Positions 49,801 through 58,325 of a DNA stretch of 64,000 nucleotides are shown here, piece by piece. The translations under genes were made by a program, and so were the position numbers. A model generated the notes under the pieces. That model did not search any database, was not told the origin of the DNA, and saw only the letters and a list, made by a program, of their open reading frames with translations. This DNA comes from Streptomyces sp. P9-A2 (lineage in GTDB: Bacteria; Actinomycetota; Actinomycetes; Streptomycetales; Streptomycetaceae): assembly GCF_036634175.1 (NCBI RefSeq), contig NZ_JAZIFX010000001.1, forward strand, positions 2,914,001 through 2,978,000, written 5' to 3'. How positions within the stretch are numbered: the stretch's first letter is position 1; each line of letters starts with the position of its first letter.

Positions 49801-50094
49801 CGGGCGGGTCAGGCGGGCCACGCTCGACGCGATGCGCACCTGGTAGGCGCTCTGTCGCTGCCCCGGTGCGGTCGCGGTCAACGGCCAGCTCAGACGCGGT
49901 CGGGCCACGTCCAGGCCCAGGGGGTGGCGCACGTACTCGACGGTCGGAGAGGTCACCCGTAAGGCGCTCCCTCCCTTGCGCGCGGCGGAGGGCGCGGCCC
50001 CCGCCGGCACCGCTCCCGCGGCCGGCACCGCTCCTGCGGCCACGGCGCCCACCGTGGCCGCGGCGCTCGCGAGAATGTTCCTTCTACTGATCAC
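46879..50094 (-). CDS. secreted GH78 alpha-L-rhamnosidase
   Basis: 1071 aa exported glycosidase. Tat signal SRRNILASAAATVGAVAAGA. Domain order: N-terminal fibronectin-like domain (about 45-150, YQVRIASSVARL, YHWSVRVWDAGG), two beta-sandwich carbohydrate-binding-like domains (about 175-560, including LVLSADDAYVASVNGTEV and TYDVTDALRPGANALGVHLA), then an (alpha/alpha)6 catalytic barrel (about 640-990) with PTDTPARDERLGWTGDI (acid residues), AGWGDAGVTVPWALY and AYGSVGEWMYANIAG, and a C-terminal beta domain. This is the GH78 layout; it releases L-rhamnose from plant or bacterial polysaccharides. GTG at 50094 has GGAG upstream. A perfect LacI-type palindrome lies 77 bp upstream. Confidence 0.92.
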   Translation of the reverse strand: MISRRNILASAAATVGAVAAGAVPAAGAVPAGAAPSAARKGGSALRVTSPTVEYVRHPLGLDVARPRLSWPLTATAPGQRQSAYQVRIASSVARLTRPDVWDSGKVASAESVLVSYDGPRLEPRTRYHWSVRVWDAGGAVSPWSEPSWWETGLMDEAEWSARWISAPASLTEPPSLEGSSWIWFPEGEPAQSVPADTRWFRLSVDLPDAVTAATLVLSADDAYVASVNGTEVASTALDSDERRWRRPDVIDVLEHLRSGTNILAVSATNRTVGPAGLIGVLALTTASGERRIVTDGAWRSTDREPADDWRERDFDDTGWQAAKVAAAWGAGPWGEVVPVLFAAHQLRHEFRLPRKKVARARLYATALGVYEPHLNGKRVGNDQLAPGWTDYNKRVQYQTYDVTDALRPGANALGVHLAHGWYAGNICWFGPHQYGEHPGLLAQLEVEYADGTSERITTGPDWRAAQGPIVSADLLAGETYDARKETAGWTSPGFDDGAWRPVRDADAAAPPRIVAQVDGPVRVEKELRTQKVTEPKPGVFIFDLGQNMVGSVRLRVSGKAGTAVRLRHGEVLNPDGTLYTANLRSAAATDTYILKGTGKEVYEPRFTFHGFRYVEVTGFPGTPPASAVTGRVMHTSAPFTLTFETDVPMIDQLHRNITWGQRGNFLSVPTDTPARDERLGWTGDINVFAPTATYTMESARFLTKWLVDLRDAQTSDGAFTDVAPQAGDIGKGVAGWGDAGVTVPWALYQTYGDRQVLEDAWPSVQAWLRYLEQNSTGLLRPDAGYGDWLNVSDETPKDVIATAYFAHSADLAALIATELGEDPAPYADLHARVRTAFETAYVTADGKVKGDTQTAYVLALSMNLVPDALRKAAADRLVALIEARDWHLSTGFLGTPRLLPVLTDTGHTEVAYRLLHQRTFPSWGFQMDKGATTMWERWDSLQPDGEFQSPGMNSFNHYAYGSVGEWMYANIAGIAPGRAGYRQIVIRPRPGGEVTSARATFTSLYGPVSTAWEQRSGRFRLSCGVPANTTAEVWIPTDHPKRVTHTHGTFVRAENGFAVFEVGSGNHRFTV

Positions 50095-50170
50095 AGCGGC
50101 TCCATCGGAGAGAGGGGAGTCGTAGAGGGTGAGTCATAGAGCGTGAGTCATAGAGCGTGGCAATCGAAGC

Positions 50171-50182
50171 TGAATCGATTCA
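50171..50182. promoter_or_regulatory. LacI-type palindrome upstream of the rhamnosidase gene
   Basis: TGAATCGATTCA, a perfect 12-bp palindrome with central CG, the format of many LacI-family operators. It is 77-88 bp upstream of the GH78 start. A 15-bp repeat GTGAGTCATAGAGC lies between it and the gene. No LacI-type regulator is in this window. Confidence 0.55.
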
Positions 50183-50468
50183 TGCGAACGTAAAGGGAAC
50201 GCGAGACACCGTCAATAAGCGTGCGCGGATTTTCGTCATACCCGTCGGGTAAACGATGGAAGCGACGCGAGCGGCCCGATTCAGCCGGACCCAGGGAATT
50301 GAACCCTTTCAAAATGATCAAGAATAGCGGTACCGGCGACGGAAACGAGGGCCCGAACGCCCCCTCCCCGCCGACCTCCCGCCGGCCTCCTCGACGGGCA
50401 CGGGCACCGACTCCGGCACACCGGCACCGTCTCCTCACCTGTCACCGGTCGGCAGTACGGTGTCCCCC

Positions 50469-51479
50469 ATGCGCCCCGACACGCCCGCCGAAAACGTCGA
50501 CCACACCGCCGAAGCGGCACGCCTGGAGCGGACCGCCGGTCTCTATCCCGAGGACGCCGAAGCCCTGCTGCTCCGGGCCGCCGCCCATCTCGAACTCTCC
50601 GGCGACCGCCCCGCCGCGGCCGCCCTCTACGACCGGCTGCTGGCCTCCGACAGGGAGCTGGAGAGCCCGTACCTGGTCCGCGCCCTGAAGGCCTCGAACC
50701 TCTGGGAGTACGGCCACGAGGCGGAGGCCCGCGCGATCATCGACGGCATCCGCGCCGCGGCCCCGCGCGATCCGGCCTCCTGGGTGGTCGTCGCGGAGTC
50801 CCTGGAGGCCCACGACGAGCTGGAGCAGGCGCACGAGATGTTCACGGAGGCGGTGCGCCTGCTGCTCACCGACGTGCCGGAGCCCCCGGCCGCCGCCCAC
50901 CCGCTCCTCTTCGGCCGCCACCGCGTGCGCAGGATGCTGGGCGCGGCGCACGACGAGTGGGACGCCCTGGCGGACACCGTCCACAGCCTGCCGATCACCC
51001 TGGACGAACTCCACGACCCGAAGCGCGTCTGGTCACTGGGCTCGGAGAACCCGGCGGAGCTGGAGGCGGAGATCTCCCGTCTGCGAGCGGAAGTGGGCGC
51101 GTACCGGATGGCCCTGTCCCGCCCCTTCCCGGTGGCGGTCCTCCACTGGCCGGCGGACGAACTGACCGAGCTCCTGGAGGCGTACCCCTCCCTCGCCATC
51201 GAGTACCCGTCGCACGAGGAGCACCTGGCCACGATAGAGACGGCCCTGCGCGAACTGGCCTCCTCGGGCACCCCCAACCTGGGCATCGTCCCCGGCACCG
51301 TCCCCTCGTACGAGGCCTTCGCCGCCTCCGAGGGCACCACCCCCGACGACGCCGACCTCCTCCCCCAGTACGCGACCACCCTGGCGGCCCGCGGCCGGGC
51401 CATGCCCTGGCCGCCGCAGCGGTCGGCCCCCTGCTGGTGCGGCTCGGGCCGCCCGTACGGGGAGTGCCACGGCGCCTGA
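50469..51479 (+). CDS. SEC-C metal-binding and TPR-like protein
   Basis: 336 aa cytosolic protein. The N-terminal half (about 12-140) is made of TPR-like helical pairs (AARLERTAGLYPEDAEALLLRAAAHLELSGD, YEVRALKASNLWEYG-like, WVVVAESLEAHDELEQAHEMF), and the C-terminus is a SEC-C zinc motif CWCGSGRPYGECHG. Such proteins may act as metal-dependent adaptors; in SecA the same motif binds SecB. ATG at 50469; a GTG at 50460 is in frame. Divergent from the GH78 gene over 374 bp. Confidence 0.85.
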   Translation: MRPDTPAENVDHTAEAARLERTAGLYPEDAEALLLRAAAHLELSGDRPAAAALYDRLLASDRELESPYLVRALKASNLWEYGHEAEARAIIDGIRAAAPRDPASWVVVAESLEAHDELEQAHEMFTEAVRLLLTDVPEPPAAAHPLLFGRHRVRRMLGAAHDEWDALADTVHSLPITLDELHDPKRVWSLGSENPAELEAEISRLRAEVGAYRMALSRPFPVAVLHWPADELTELLEAYPSLAIEYPSHEEHLATIETALRELASSGTPNLGIVPGTVPSYEAFAASEGTTPDDADLLPQYATTLAARGRAMPWPPQRSAPCWCGSGRPYGECHGA

Positions 51480-51579
51480 CCGACGACCGGCCGGGGCAGC
51501 AGCCCTGCCCCGCCCCACCCCACCCTGGCCCGCCCCGCCCCACAGAGAACCCGACGGCCGTCATGAAGGGGCGCTCGGG

Positions 51580-52359
51580 CTAGTGCTGGAGCTTCGAGGT
51601 GAGCTTTGCCTGCATCTTCTGTGTCGCCTGGTGCAGGGCTTGGGTGAGTGCCGTCTCGGACGGGGTGCGGGGGTCCTCGCGGGTGAAGCAGAGGCGCGCC
51701 TGCGGCCCCGAGATGGTGATGGCGATGGGCGGGTACCCCTGAGGGGTGGGGAGCGTCTGCGCGAGTGCCGCGATGCCGGGCTGGGTCTCCTCGACGTTGC
51801 GTGCGTAGCCGCGCTGCCTGACGTTCTCCAGTTCGGCTTCGAGGGCCGTGCGGGTCGGGGTGGTGGTCTTCGCCGCGTGCGGGAGGGGTTCGTTCGGGTA
51901 GATCCGGCGGAGCTGCTCGGTGGTGAGGGTGGCGAGGAGGGCTCGTCCGCAGGCCGAGGTGTGCGCGGGGAGGATCGTTCCCGCCCGGGCTTCGATGCGC
52001 ATGTGGTGCTGTGAGGCGATGCCGTAGATGTAGCGCACCGCCTGCCCTTCGAGGACCGCGAACTCCACGGTCTCGCCGGTTGCCGCCTGCAGCTCGAGCA
52101 GGTCGTCCTGGATGAGGTGGGTGAAGTCCGTGTCGGCGTGGGCGGGGCGGGCACTGGTCATGGCCGGGCCGAGACGGTAGCCGGGGCCGTCGAGTGAGCG
52201 ACGCATGAAGCCGTTCGCCTCGAGGGTGGCCAGGAGCCGGTGGGCGACGGAGGTCCCCACACCCAGTTCGTCGGCGGCACGGGCGAGGGTGACGACCGGC
52301 TCCTGCTGGGCCAGTGCAAGCAGTCGAAGTGCCCTGTCCACAGTTTGCAGAGTATTCAC
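51580..52359 (-). CDS. IclR-family transcriptional regulator
   Basis: 259 aa. Winged helix at about 1-65 (TLQTVDRALRLLALAQQEPVVTL, TSVAHRLLATLEANGFM) and effector domain (GETVEFAVLEGQAVRYIYGIAS, GTILPAHTSACGRALLATLTTEQL, GIAALAQTLPTP, RLCFTREDP). GTG at 52359 is preferred; an ATG six codons upstream is in frame but lies almost on the inverted repeat at 52379. It is divergent from the MFS/SnoaL-like operon and is the obvious candidate to control it and itself. Confidence 0.88.
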   Translation of the reverse strand: MNTLQTVDRALRLLALAQQEPVVTLARAADELGVGTSVAHRLLATLEANGFMRRSLDGPGYRLGPAMTSARPAHADTDFTHLIQDDLLELQAATGETVEFAVLEGQAVRYIYGIASQHHMRIEARAGTILPAHTSACGRALLATLTTEQLRRIYPNEPLPHAAKTTTPTRTALEAELENVRQRGYARNVEETQPGIAALAQTLPTPQGYPPIAITISGPQARLCFTREDPRTPSETALTQALHQATQKMQAKLTSKLQH

Positions 52360-52378
52360 GCCCCGATGTTCCCACATA

Positions 52379-52406
52379 CAGGGAATGATTGACTAGCCAC
52401 TCCCTG
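52379..52406. promoter_or_regulatory. 28-bp inverted repeat, likely IclR operator
   Basis: CAGGGAATG - 10 bp - CACTCCCTG (arms match at 8 of 9 positions) immediately upstream of the IclR gene and about 190 bp before the MFS gene. Size and position fit IclR-family autoregulatory sites. Confidence 0.65.
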
Positions 52407-52590
52407 ATAGTGGATTCTCTCGATGTCCGCAGGCGAACGCACACTCGAACGGGTGTCTTTGCGTGATGCGGACTCCTGGGCGCGAGATCACCCCCTTGCC
52501 TGCCCGTGGCGTAAGTGGCCGCTGAGGCGTGAACCGCCCGTCAGCTCATGTGACGTGCCGCGCAGTGAGGACACCGAGGAGAGTGAAGCA

Positions 52591-53943
52591 ATGAGAGTCA
52601 GTGGACTCGATGGCCAGGCCGAAGCGACTCAGCCGGACACGGCACCGGAGGGCTCCGGGGGCCCGGAGGACGGGAGCGGGACACCCACCGCCCGGCGCGC
52701 GGTCGTCAGTGGCGCGCTGGGTTCCGCACTGGAGTGGTTCGACTTCTCCGTGTACGGCGCGTTGTCGGCCACGGTGTTCCCCCAGCTGTTCTTCCCCGAC
52801 CTCGCGCCGGGCACCGCACTGCTGGCGTCGTTCGCGACCTTCGGAGTCGGGCTGGTGGCACGCCCCCTGGGCGGCCTCGTGTTCGGCATGCTGGGCGACC
52901 GGCTCGGCCGCCGGAACGTCCTCATGTTCACGCTGCTGCTCATGGGCGTGGCATCGGTGCTGATCGGCCTGCTTCCGACCTACGCCACGGCGGGAATGGT
53001 GGCTCCGGCCTCGCTGGTGGTCCTGCGTTTCCTGCAGGGCTTCGCCCTGGGTGGCGAGCACACCGGGTCGCAGCTCATGGTGATGGAACACTCGCCGAGC
53101 CGGCGCCGCGGTATCGCGGGTGCTCTGATGTCGGTGGGATCGCCGATCAGCCAGGTACTCGCCACACTCACACTGACCGGACTCGCCGCGTGGCTCACCG
53201 AGGACCAGTTCACCAGCTGGGGCTGGCGGATTCCCTTCTTGATGAGCGTGGCGCTCATCGCCGTCGGGTACTACATCCGGCACCGCGTCGAGGAGACTCC
53301 GGTCTTCCTCGCCAACGAGGGCAAGAGCGAGCAGCCGGCGCGCGGGCTGCTGAGGCAGCACCGGAAGACCGTGACGCTGCTGGTGCTCGCGTGGGCCGCG
53401 CCGGGAGCGCTGTACTACATCACCGTCACCTTCGCCATCAGCTACCTCACGGGCCAACTCGGATTCGACAAGAGCTCCACCTTCGGGCTGATGGTCGTCG
53501 CGAACTCGATCTCCATCGGGGCCAGCCTGCTCGGCGGCTGGTCCAGCGACCGGATCGGGCGAAAGCGCGTCCTCTTCACGGGTCTCGCGGTGCTGCTGGC
53601 CTTCCTCGTCCCGTTCTTCCTGATCCTCGACACAGGCAACTGGTGGCTGGCCGCGCTCACCATCACGGGTGCGCTGTGCGGTGTGCAGTTCATGACCGGA
53701 TGCCAGGGAGCCTTCTACGCCGAGGCGCTGCCGACCCCCGTCCGGTACACCGGATCGGCTCTCGGACTCACCTGCGGAAACATGATCTTCGCCGCACCGG
53801 CGCCCCTGCTCGCGACGTGGCTGATGCAGATCTCGGGGAACGGAACCCTGCTGATCACCGCCTACGGCCTGCTCACGATCCTGATCTCCGCCGTGGCGAT
53901 CCGCCTGCTCCCGGACCGTACCGGCCGGCAACTCGATGCGTGA
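52591..53943 (+). CDS. MFS transporter, MHS family
   Basis: 450 aa membrane transporter with 12 predicted helices. Metabolite:H+ symporter signatures: SALEWFDFSVYGALSATVF, VARPLGGLVFGMLGDRLGRRNVLM (MHS G-[RKN]-R-G-R motif) and FLQGFALGGEHTGSQLMVMEHS. MHS members import organic acids such as citrate, alpha-ketoglutarate, shikimate or aromatic acids. The ATG at 52591 with GAGGAGAGTG upstream leaves a 40-residue hydrophilic N-terminus; the frame extends further upstream to 52423. The gene downstream (64 bp) encodes a SnoaL/ring-hydroxylating-subunit-like enzyme, so an aromatic acid substrate is plausible. Confidence 0.9.
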   Translation: MRVSGLDGQAEATQPDTAPEGSGGPEDGSGTPTARRAVVSGALGSALEWFDFSVYGALSATVFPQLFFPDLAPGTALLASFATFGVGLVARPLGGLVFGMLGDRLGRRNVLMFTLLLMGVASVLIGLLPTYATAGMVAPASLVVLRFLQGFALGGEHTGSQLMVMEHSPSRRRGIAGALMSVGSPISQVLATLTLTGLAAWLTEDQFTSWGWRIPFLMSVALIAVGYYIRHRVEETPVFLANEGKSEQPARGLLRQHRKTVTLLVLAWAAPGALYYITVTFAISYLTGQLGFDKSSTFGLMVVANSISIGASLLGGWSSDRIGRKRVLFTGLAVLLAFLVPFFLILDTGNWWLAALTITGALCGVQFMTGCQGAFYAEALPTPVRYTGSALGLTCGNMIFAAPAPLLATWLMQISGNGTLLITAYGLLTILISAVAIRLLPDRTGRQLDA

Positions 53944-54007
53944 CAGGGACCGCACCCTGCCGTACGCGCCCCCACCTGCCTGAATCCTCACCCAAGGAAG
54001 AAAAACA

Positions 54008-54586
54008 ATGACCGACGATGCAGCTCGCGCCGCCAGCGTGGTGACCGAGGAAGACCTTCGCCTCCTGAGGGAACTGAAGGTCAAGGACCGGCTGCACGAC
54101 CTCGAGGTCGCCTACTGTCGCGGGATCGACCGGCGTGACCCCGAGCTGCTTAAATCGATCTACTTCGAGGACGCCTTCGTCCGCCTGGGCGACATGAAGG
54201 AAGGCGGGGTGGACGAATGGGTGGACTGGATCATCGACGAGTTCAAGCCCCGGTTCGAGAACACCACCCACTACCTGCTGAACGAGTGGTACAAGGTGGA
54301 CGGCAAGACCGCCGAGGGGGAGACCCATCGCCTCTCGTACCACCGGTTCGGGGACCCGTCACGCGAACTGATCGCCGCCAGCCGCACCTTCAACCGGTAC
54401 GAGGAACGCGACGGCGTCTGGAAGATCACCTTCCGCGAGGTGATCCGGGACTGGATCCACGAACGCCCCGTGGACCGGGACCTGTTCACCGGCGGGTTCG
54501 CCATGGAGCTGAGCAAGCCCGGCCCCGAGGACAAGAGTTACGAGGTCCTCTCGATGTTCGGCCGAGGTCCGCTGCGGCCCGAGTGA
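54008..54586 (+). CDS. nuclear transport factor 2-like / SnoaL-family protein
   Basis: 192 aa NTF2-fold protein. KDRLHDLEVAYCRGIDRRDPELLKSIYFEDAFVRLG holds the Asp/Tyr region used by SnoaL-type cyclases and hydroxylating-dioxygenase small subunits; FENTTHYLLNEWYKVDG and AASRTFNRYEERDGVWKITFREVIRDW complete the barrel. It follows the MFS importer in the same operon and may dehydrate, isomerise or hydroxylate the imported acid. ATG at 54008 has AAGGAAG upstream. Confidence 0.87.
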   Translation: MTDDAARAASVVTEEDLRLLRELKVKDRLHDLEVAYCRGIDRRDPELLKSIYFEDAFVRLGDMKEGGVDEWVDWIIDEFKPRFENTTHYLLNEWYKVDGKTAEGETHRLSYHRFGDPSRELIAASRTFNRYEERDGVWKITFREVIRDWIHERPVDRDLFTGGFAMELSKPGPEDKSYEVLSMFGRGPLRPE

Positions 54587-54662
54587 CCCCTGGTCCCGTA
54601 TCCGGCCACAGCCCCGCCGACCGCGGGGACAGGCTCCGCGGGGAACCCGCACCACCATGAGC

Positions 54663-54778
54663 ACCGATGACCTCGCCCTTTCCCCCGGGGGCGGGGTCAT
54701 CGGTTTCCCGGCGCCACCGCCCGCTCAGCCGTACGTCGTGTCCTCCCCTCCGCCGCCTCCCCCCTGCGGGGGAGGCGG
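54663..54778. terminator. two hairpins after the SnoaL-like gene
   Basis: First hairpin 54663-54704: ACCGATGACC / GGTCATCGGT arms with an inner G/C stem. Second 54753-54778: CCGCCTCCCCC / GGGGGAGGCGG with a 4-nt loop. Together they probably terminate the MFS-SnoaL transcript; the second may act as an upstream hairpin of the peptidase message. Confidence 0.75.
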
Positions 54779-54855
54779 ATCCCCCACGCGCGCGATCTTC
54801 CCGCGCCGTCCGGCGGCTGTACTGGAGGCATCCGACGTCGAGGGAAGGACACCCG

Positions 54856-56211
54856 ATGCACCTCTGGACGAGACGACGCCTGCTGCTCTCGACCGCCTCG
54901 GCGGCCTCGGCGGCCGGTCTCGCCACGACGGCGTCCGCTCCCTCCCACGCCTTGACCGGGACGCCTCCCGCACCCGCCCCCGACGACGACCTCGTGCGCC
55001 GTCTGGGCTCCCTGCCGGGTGTGCGGATCGTGGAGGAACGGCCGGGCGCCGAACCGGGATACCGCTTCTTCGTGCTCGGACTGCGCCAGCCGGTCGACCA
55101 CACCGACCCCTCGGCCGGCACGTTCGAGCAGCGCCTCACCCTGCTCCACACATCCGCCGAGCGCCCCACCGTCCTGTTCACGACCGGCTACGCGGCCTCG
55201 CTCACGCCACGGCGCACCGAACCGACCGTCCTCCTGGACGGCAACCAGCTCCACGTCGAGCACCGCTACTTCGGAACCTCACGCCCCAGCGCCCACGACT
55301 ACTCCCACCTGACCATCCGCCAGGCCGCCGACGACCACCACCGCATCGTCCGCACCTTCCGCCGGCTCTACCGAGGCGCGTGGATCTCCACCGGTGGCAG
55401 CAAGGGCGGCATGGCGAGCGTGTACCACCGCCGCTTCCACCCCCACGACGTGGACGGCACCGTGGCCTACGCGGCCCCGAACAACGTCGACGACCGCGAC
55501 GACTCCGCCTACCTCCGCTTCCTGGAGACCGTGGGCACGGCCGCCGACCGCGAGGCGATCAAGTCCGCCCAGCGCCGGCTCCTGCTGCACCGCGCGGAAC
55601 TGGTCGCCCGCTACCAGGCCGCGACGACCGCCGCCGGGGACACCTTCCGCATCGTCGGCAGCGCCGACAAGGCGTTCGAGATCGCCGTCCTGCGCGTCCC
55701 GTTCATGTTCTGGCAGAACGGCGGCAGCCCGGCGGACCTCGCCGCCGTTCCCGGCCCGGACGCCACCGCCGACCAGCTGTACACCTGGCTGGACGACACG
55801 GCGGGCCTGGCCCTCTACGCCGACGCGATCGCCCGCGTGTACATCCCGTACTGGTACCAGCTCGGCACCGAGATGGGCTATCTCGACGTCCCCACCGCCC
55901 ACTTGGACGGCCTGCTGCGCCACCCAGGCGCCATCGAGCCGCGCTCCTTCGTCCCCCGCGACATCCCCCTGCGCTTCGACCCGGACGCGATGCCGGACAT
56001 CGACCGCTGGGTCCGCCGCAGCGGCACCCGCCTGCTGTTCGTCAACGGGACGCAGGACCCCTCGACCGCCGAGTCCTTCCCACCCGGCCGCCACGACTCC
56101 CGCGTCCTGTGGATCCCCGGCGCCAACCACCACACCACCCTCGCCGACCTCCCCACCCCGGACCGCACCGAGGCCACCGCAATGCTCACCCGCTGGTCCG
56201 TCCGCGCCTGA
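54856..56211 (+). CDS. secreted S37-family tripeptidyl/prolyl aminopeptidase
   Basis: 451 aa exported serine peptidase. Tat-like signal TRRRLLLSTASAASAAGLA. Nucleophile Ser in STGGSKGGMASVY (about 180), LDGNQLHVEHRYFGTSRPSA, and the catalytic Asp/His region near NGTQDPST and WIPGANHHTTLADLP at the C-terminus. This is the S37 family first described from Streptomyces (PS-10 and prolyl tri/tetrapeptidyl aminopeptidases), which trims tri- or tetrapeptides from protein N-termini outside the cell. ATG at 54856 has GAGGGAAGGA upstream. It probably works with other extracellular proteases such as the M6-type enzyme at 13.6 kb. Confidence 0.9.
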   Translation: MHLWTRRRLLLSTASAASAAGLATTASAPSHALTGTPPAPAPDDDLVRRLGSLPGVRIVEERPGAEPGYRFFVLGLRQPVDHTDPSAGTFEQRLTLLHTSAERPTVLFTTGYAASLTPRRTEPTVLLDGNQLHVEHRYFGTSRPSAHDYSHLTIRQAADDHHRIVRTFRRLYRGAWISTGGSKGGMASVYHRRFHPHDVDGTVAYAAPNNVDDRDDSAYLRFLETVGTAADREAIKSAQRRLLLHRAELVARYQAATTAAGDTFRIVGSADKAFEIAVLRVPFMFWQNGGSPADLAAVPGPDATADQLYTWLDDTAGLALYADAIARVYIPYWYQLGTEMGYLDVPTAHLDGLLRHPGAIEPRSFVPRDIPLRFDPDAMPDIDRWVRRSGTRLLFVNGTQDPSTAESFPPGRHDSRVLWIPGANHHTTLADLPTPDRTEATAMLTRWSVRA

Positions 56212-56686
56212 GGGCCCTGAAGGAACTGGAGGCCCCAGCGGAAGGATCTCCTGCGACACGCGGGTTCCACAGTCGCGAGAGTTGACCGGCGGCTGTGGAA
56301 CCCGGCTGCTCACTCGGCCCACCTGGCTTGCTCGGCTTGAACTCCTGACGAAATGAGGTGCTGCCGGCTCGACGTGGTCCGACGGCACCGTGCAGTCGTG
56401 CTGGTGTCACGACCCCAGAGGGCGAACCTGGAGACGACTGGTGTCACTGCATGCGCAGCAGAGACCCGCGGCTTCCCGCCAGTGCTCTCGCACGGGTGGC
56501 AGCTGAAACCTGCTTGCGCAGTCGCCCGGCGAGCCGATACCCAGCACTTGAAAGATAAGGAGGACATGGCGTTGCGGGCAGGACCAGTAACCGCGCTGCG
56601 CGGCCCTCGGCTCCCGGAAGCGGCTCGGAGCCGGGCGCGCGGTGCACCCGGCTCCCCGGGCCGGGACGCCGCCGTGACCGCGGGGG
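56212..56686. other. intergenic region with a strong Shine-Dalgarno
   Basis: 475 bp between convergent genes. AAGGAGGAC sits directly before ATG 56566, opening a 46-codon frame (MALRAGPVTALRGPRLPEAA...) that ends at 56706, inside the 3' end of the opposite gene. The spacing to the ATG is short, and the encoded peptide is Arg/Ala/Pro-rich, so translation is doubtful. Nothing else is recognised. Confidence 0.35.
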
Positions 56687-58024
56687 TCAGTGCTGGGCGT
56701 AGATGAAGCCGATCTTGTCGACCTCGTCGCCGGAGCGGCCGTGGAATCCGGCGATCCGCCAGCCGGAGGGCGCCGTGCGGGTGACACAGTCGGACGTGGG
56801 CGAACCGCCGGCCAGGGTGCGGCCGAGGTTCGTCGTGAACTTGGCGTGGAAGATCCGGGTGCGGCCGTCCTTCTTGGCCTGGCACAGGTACGCGGTGGTC
56901 ACGTACTCGGTGCTGCCCAGCGTCAGCGAGGAGGCGGTGCCGCCGGAGCCGCCGTGGGCGAGCGTGGTGCCGTTGCTCAGGGTGATGCTCATCCGGTCGA
57001 CGCGGGAGCCGGCGCGCAGGGCGACGGTGGTGGCGCGGGCCGACGCGGGGACGCTGTCGATGTCGTTGAAGTAGGTGCCGTGCGGGCCGCCGAACTGGTC
57101 GCTGAGCCGGAAGCCGGCGTTGCGCGACCAGGAGAACCCGACCGCGATCGGGTCGTGGTCGGAGAGCATGAGCCCGTCGCTGGTGAGGAACTCGGCGTGC
57201 TCGTTGTCGTAGGAGGTGGCGTTCAGTGACACGAGCTTGCTGCCGCGGTAGAGGATCTTGTCGACGACCTCGCACGTGTTGGGCACGGTGGGCTGCGTCT
57301 GGTCGCAGACGAGCGCGGCGCTGCCCTTGGCGGGAGGGGTGCCGCCGCGGATCAGCTTGACCCACGCGTCGGTGAGGCCGTTGGCGGAGGCGAACTCGGC
57401 GATGGTGTCGCCGGAGCGGGTGTAGCGGGTGTTCGTGTCGCCCATGACGACGACTGCGTTGCCGGCGGAGTGGCTCTTGATGAAGGCGGTGAGCTGGTTG
57501 AGGTTGTCCGCGCGGGAGGCGAGGTCACCGTCGCTGGTCCCGGCGTTGGTGTGGACGTTGTAGAAGTCGACGTAGACGCCCTCGGCGAGCCGCTCACGCA
57601 TGAAGGTGAAGCCCTTGGGGGTCAGGCAGTCACCCGAGTCGAACTGGCAGGAGTTCCAGCGCACCCGCTCGAAGTCGTCCACGTCGTAGGAGACCTTCGA
57701 CAGGGTGTTGAGTCCGCTGCCGATACCGGCACCGCCGCTGGTCGGGGTGCGGTGGGCGTGCGCGGTGTCGGCCGCGTAGAGGTGGGCGTGGTAGTTGAAG
57801 TCCTCCTGCACATGGACGATGTCGTACGGCGCGATCCGCCGGCCGATCTCCGTGGTGCTGGACTCACGGGGCGTCGGGGCGCTGGAGAGACTCCCGGGCA
57901 GGCCGGCGACGTTGTAGCTGAGCACGCTGAACGTGCCCGAGTCGGCGGCCGACGCGGAGGGGGCGGCGGCGGTGAGCCCGCCGAGGGTGGCGGCGGCGGC
58001 CAGACAGGCGAGGAGTCTTCGCAT
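56687..58024 (-). CDS. secreted endonuclease/exonuclease/phosphatase family protein with lectin-like C-terminus
   Basis: 445 aa. Signal peptide LLACLAAAATLGGLTAAAPSASA. The DNase-I-like fold spans about 27-300: VLSYNVAGLPGSL, IVHVQEDFNYHA (metal Glu), VYVDFYNVHTNAG, VVVMGDTNTRYT and LSDHDPIAVGFSW with the catalytic His. It cleaves phosphodiesters (nucleic acid or phospholipid headgroups); sphingomyelinase C is a typical relative. The C-terminal 135 residues form a jacalin-like beta-prism (FGGPHGTYFNDI, RVDRMSITLSNGTTLAHGG, GFHGRSGDEVDKIGFIY), probably for glycan binding. ATG at 58024 has AGGAGA upstream. Convergent with the S37 peptidase gene. Confidence 0.9.
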   Translation of the reverse strand: MRRLLACLAAAATLGGLTAAAPSASAADSGTFSVLSYNVAGLPGSLSSAPTPRESSTTEIGRRIAPYDIVHVQEDFNYHAHLYAADTAHAHRTPTSGGAGIGSGLNTLSKVSYDVDDFERVRWNSCQFDSGDCLTPKGFTFMRERLAEGVYVDFYNVHTNAGTSDGDLASRADNLNQLTAFIKSHSAGNAVVVMGDTNTRYTRSGDTIAEFASANGLTDAWVKLIRGGTPPAKGSAALVCDQTQPTVPNTCEVVDKILYRGSKLVSLNATSYDNEHAEFLTSDGLMLSDHDPIAVGFSWSRNAGFRLSDQFGGPHGTYFNDIDSVPASARATTVALRAGSRVDRMSITLSNGTTLAHGGSGGTASSLTLGSTEYVTTAYLCQAKKDGRTRIFHAKFTTNLGRTLAGGSPTSDCVTRTAPSGWRIAGFHGRSGDEVDKIGFIYAQH

Positions 58025-58325
58025 GAGGGAGTATCTCCTGGGGGGCGTGAAGCAGGTGGGGGCATGCGGGTTCGCAGAGTACATGTCAAACGCAGCGGCA
58101 AAGTCTCATGAGTCCCTTCTCTCTTGTGAACCGCTTGGACAACATTCACGGGCTTCTCGGCCGATCCTTTGCCCGTTCGTCGACTTGGCTGACCACCGGG
58201 GCAGTTGAGCGTCGTCCCCGGCTCCGGTCGCGGGAACCACGGCCCGCCGCGCACGCGCGGCGGGCCGTGGTCCGGGCGGCGTCCGTCCGCTCGGCCGTCG
58301 TCCCCCTGTCCGTTCGCGCCGAGGG
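58025..58325. terminator. GH9 terminator and phosphodiesterase promoter region
   Basis: Perfect 16-bp stem CCACGGCCCGCCGCGC / GCGCGGCGGGCCGTGG (58237-58270) terminates the GH9 transcript. The remaining part must hold the promoter of the phosphodiesterase gene; no operator is recognised. Confidence 0.8.
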
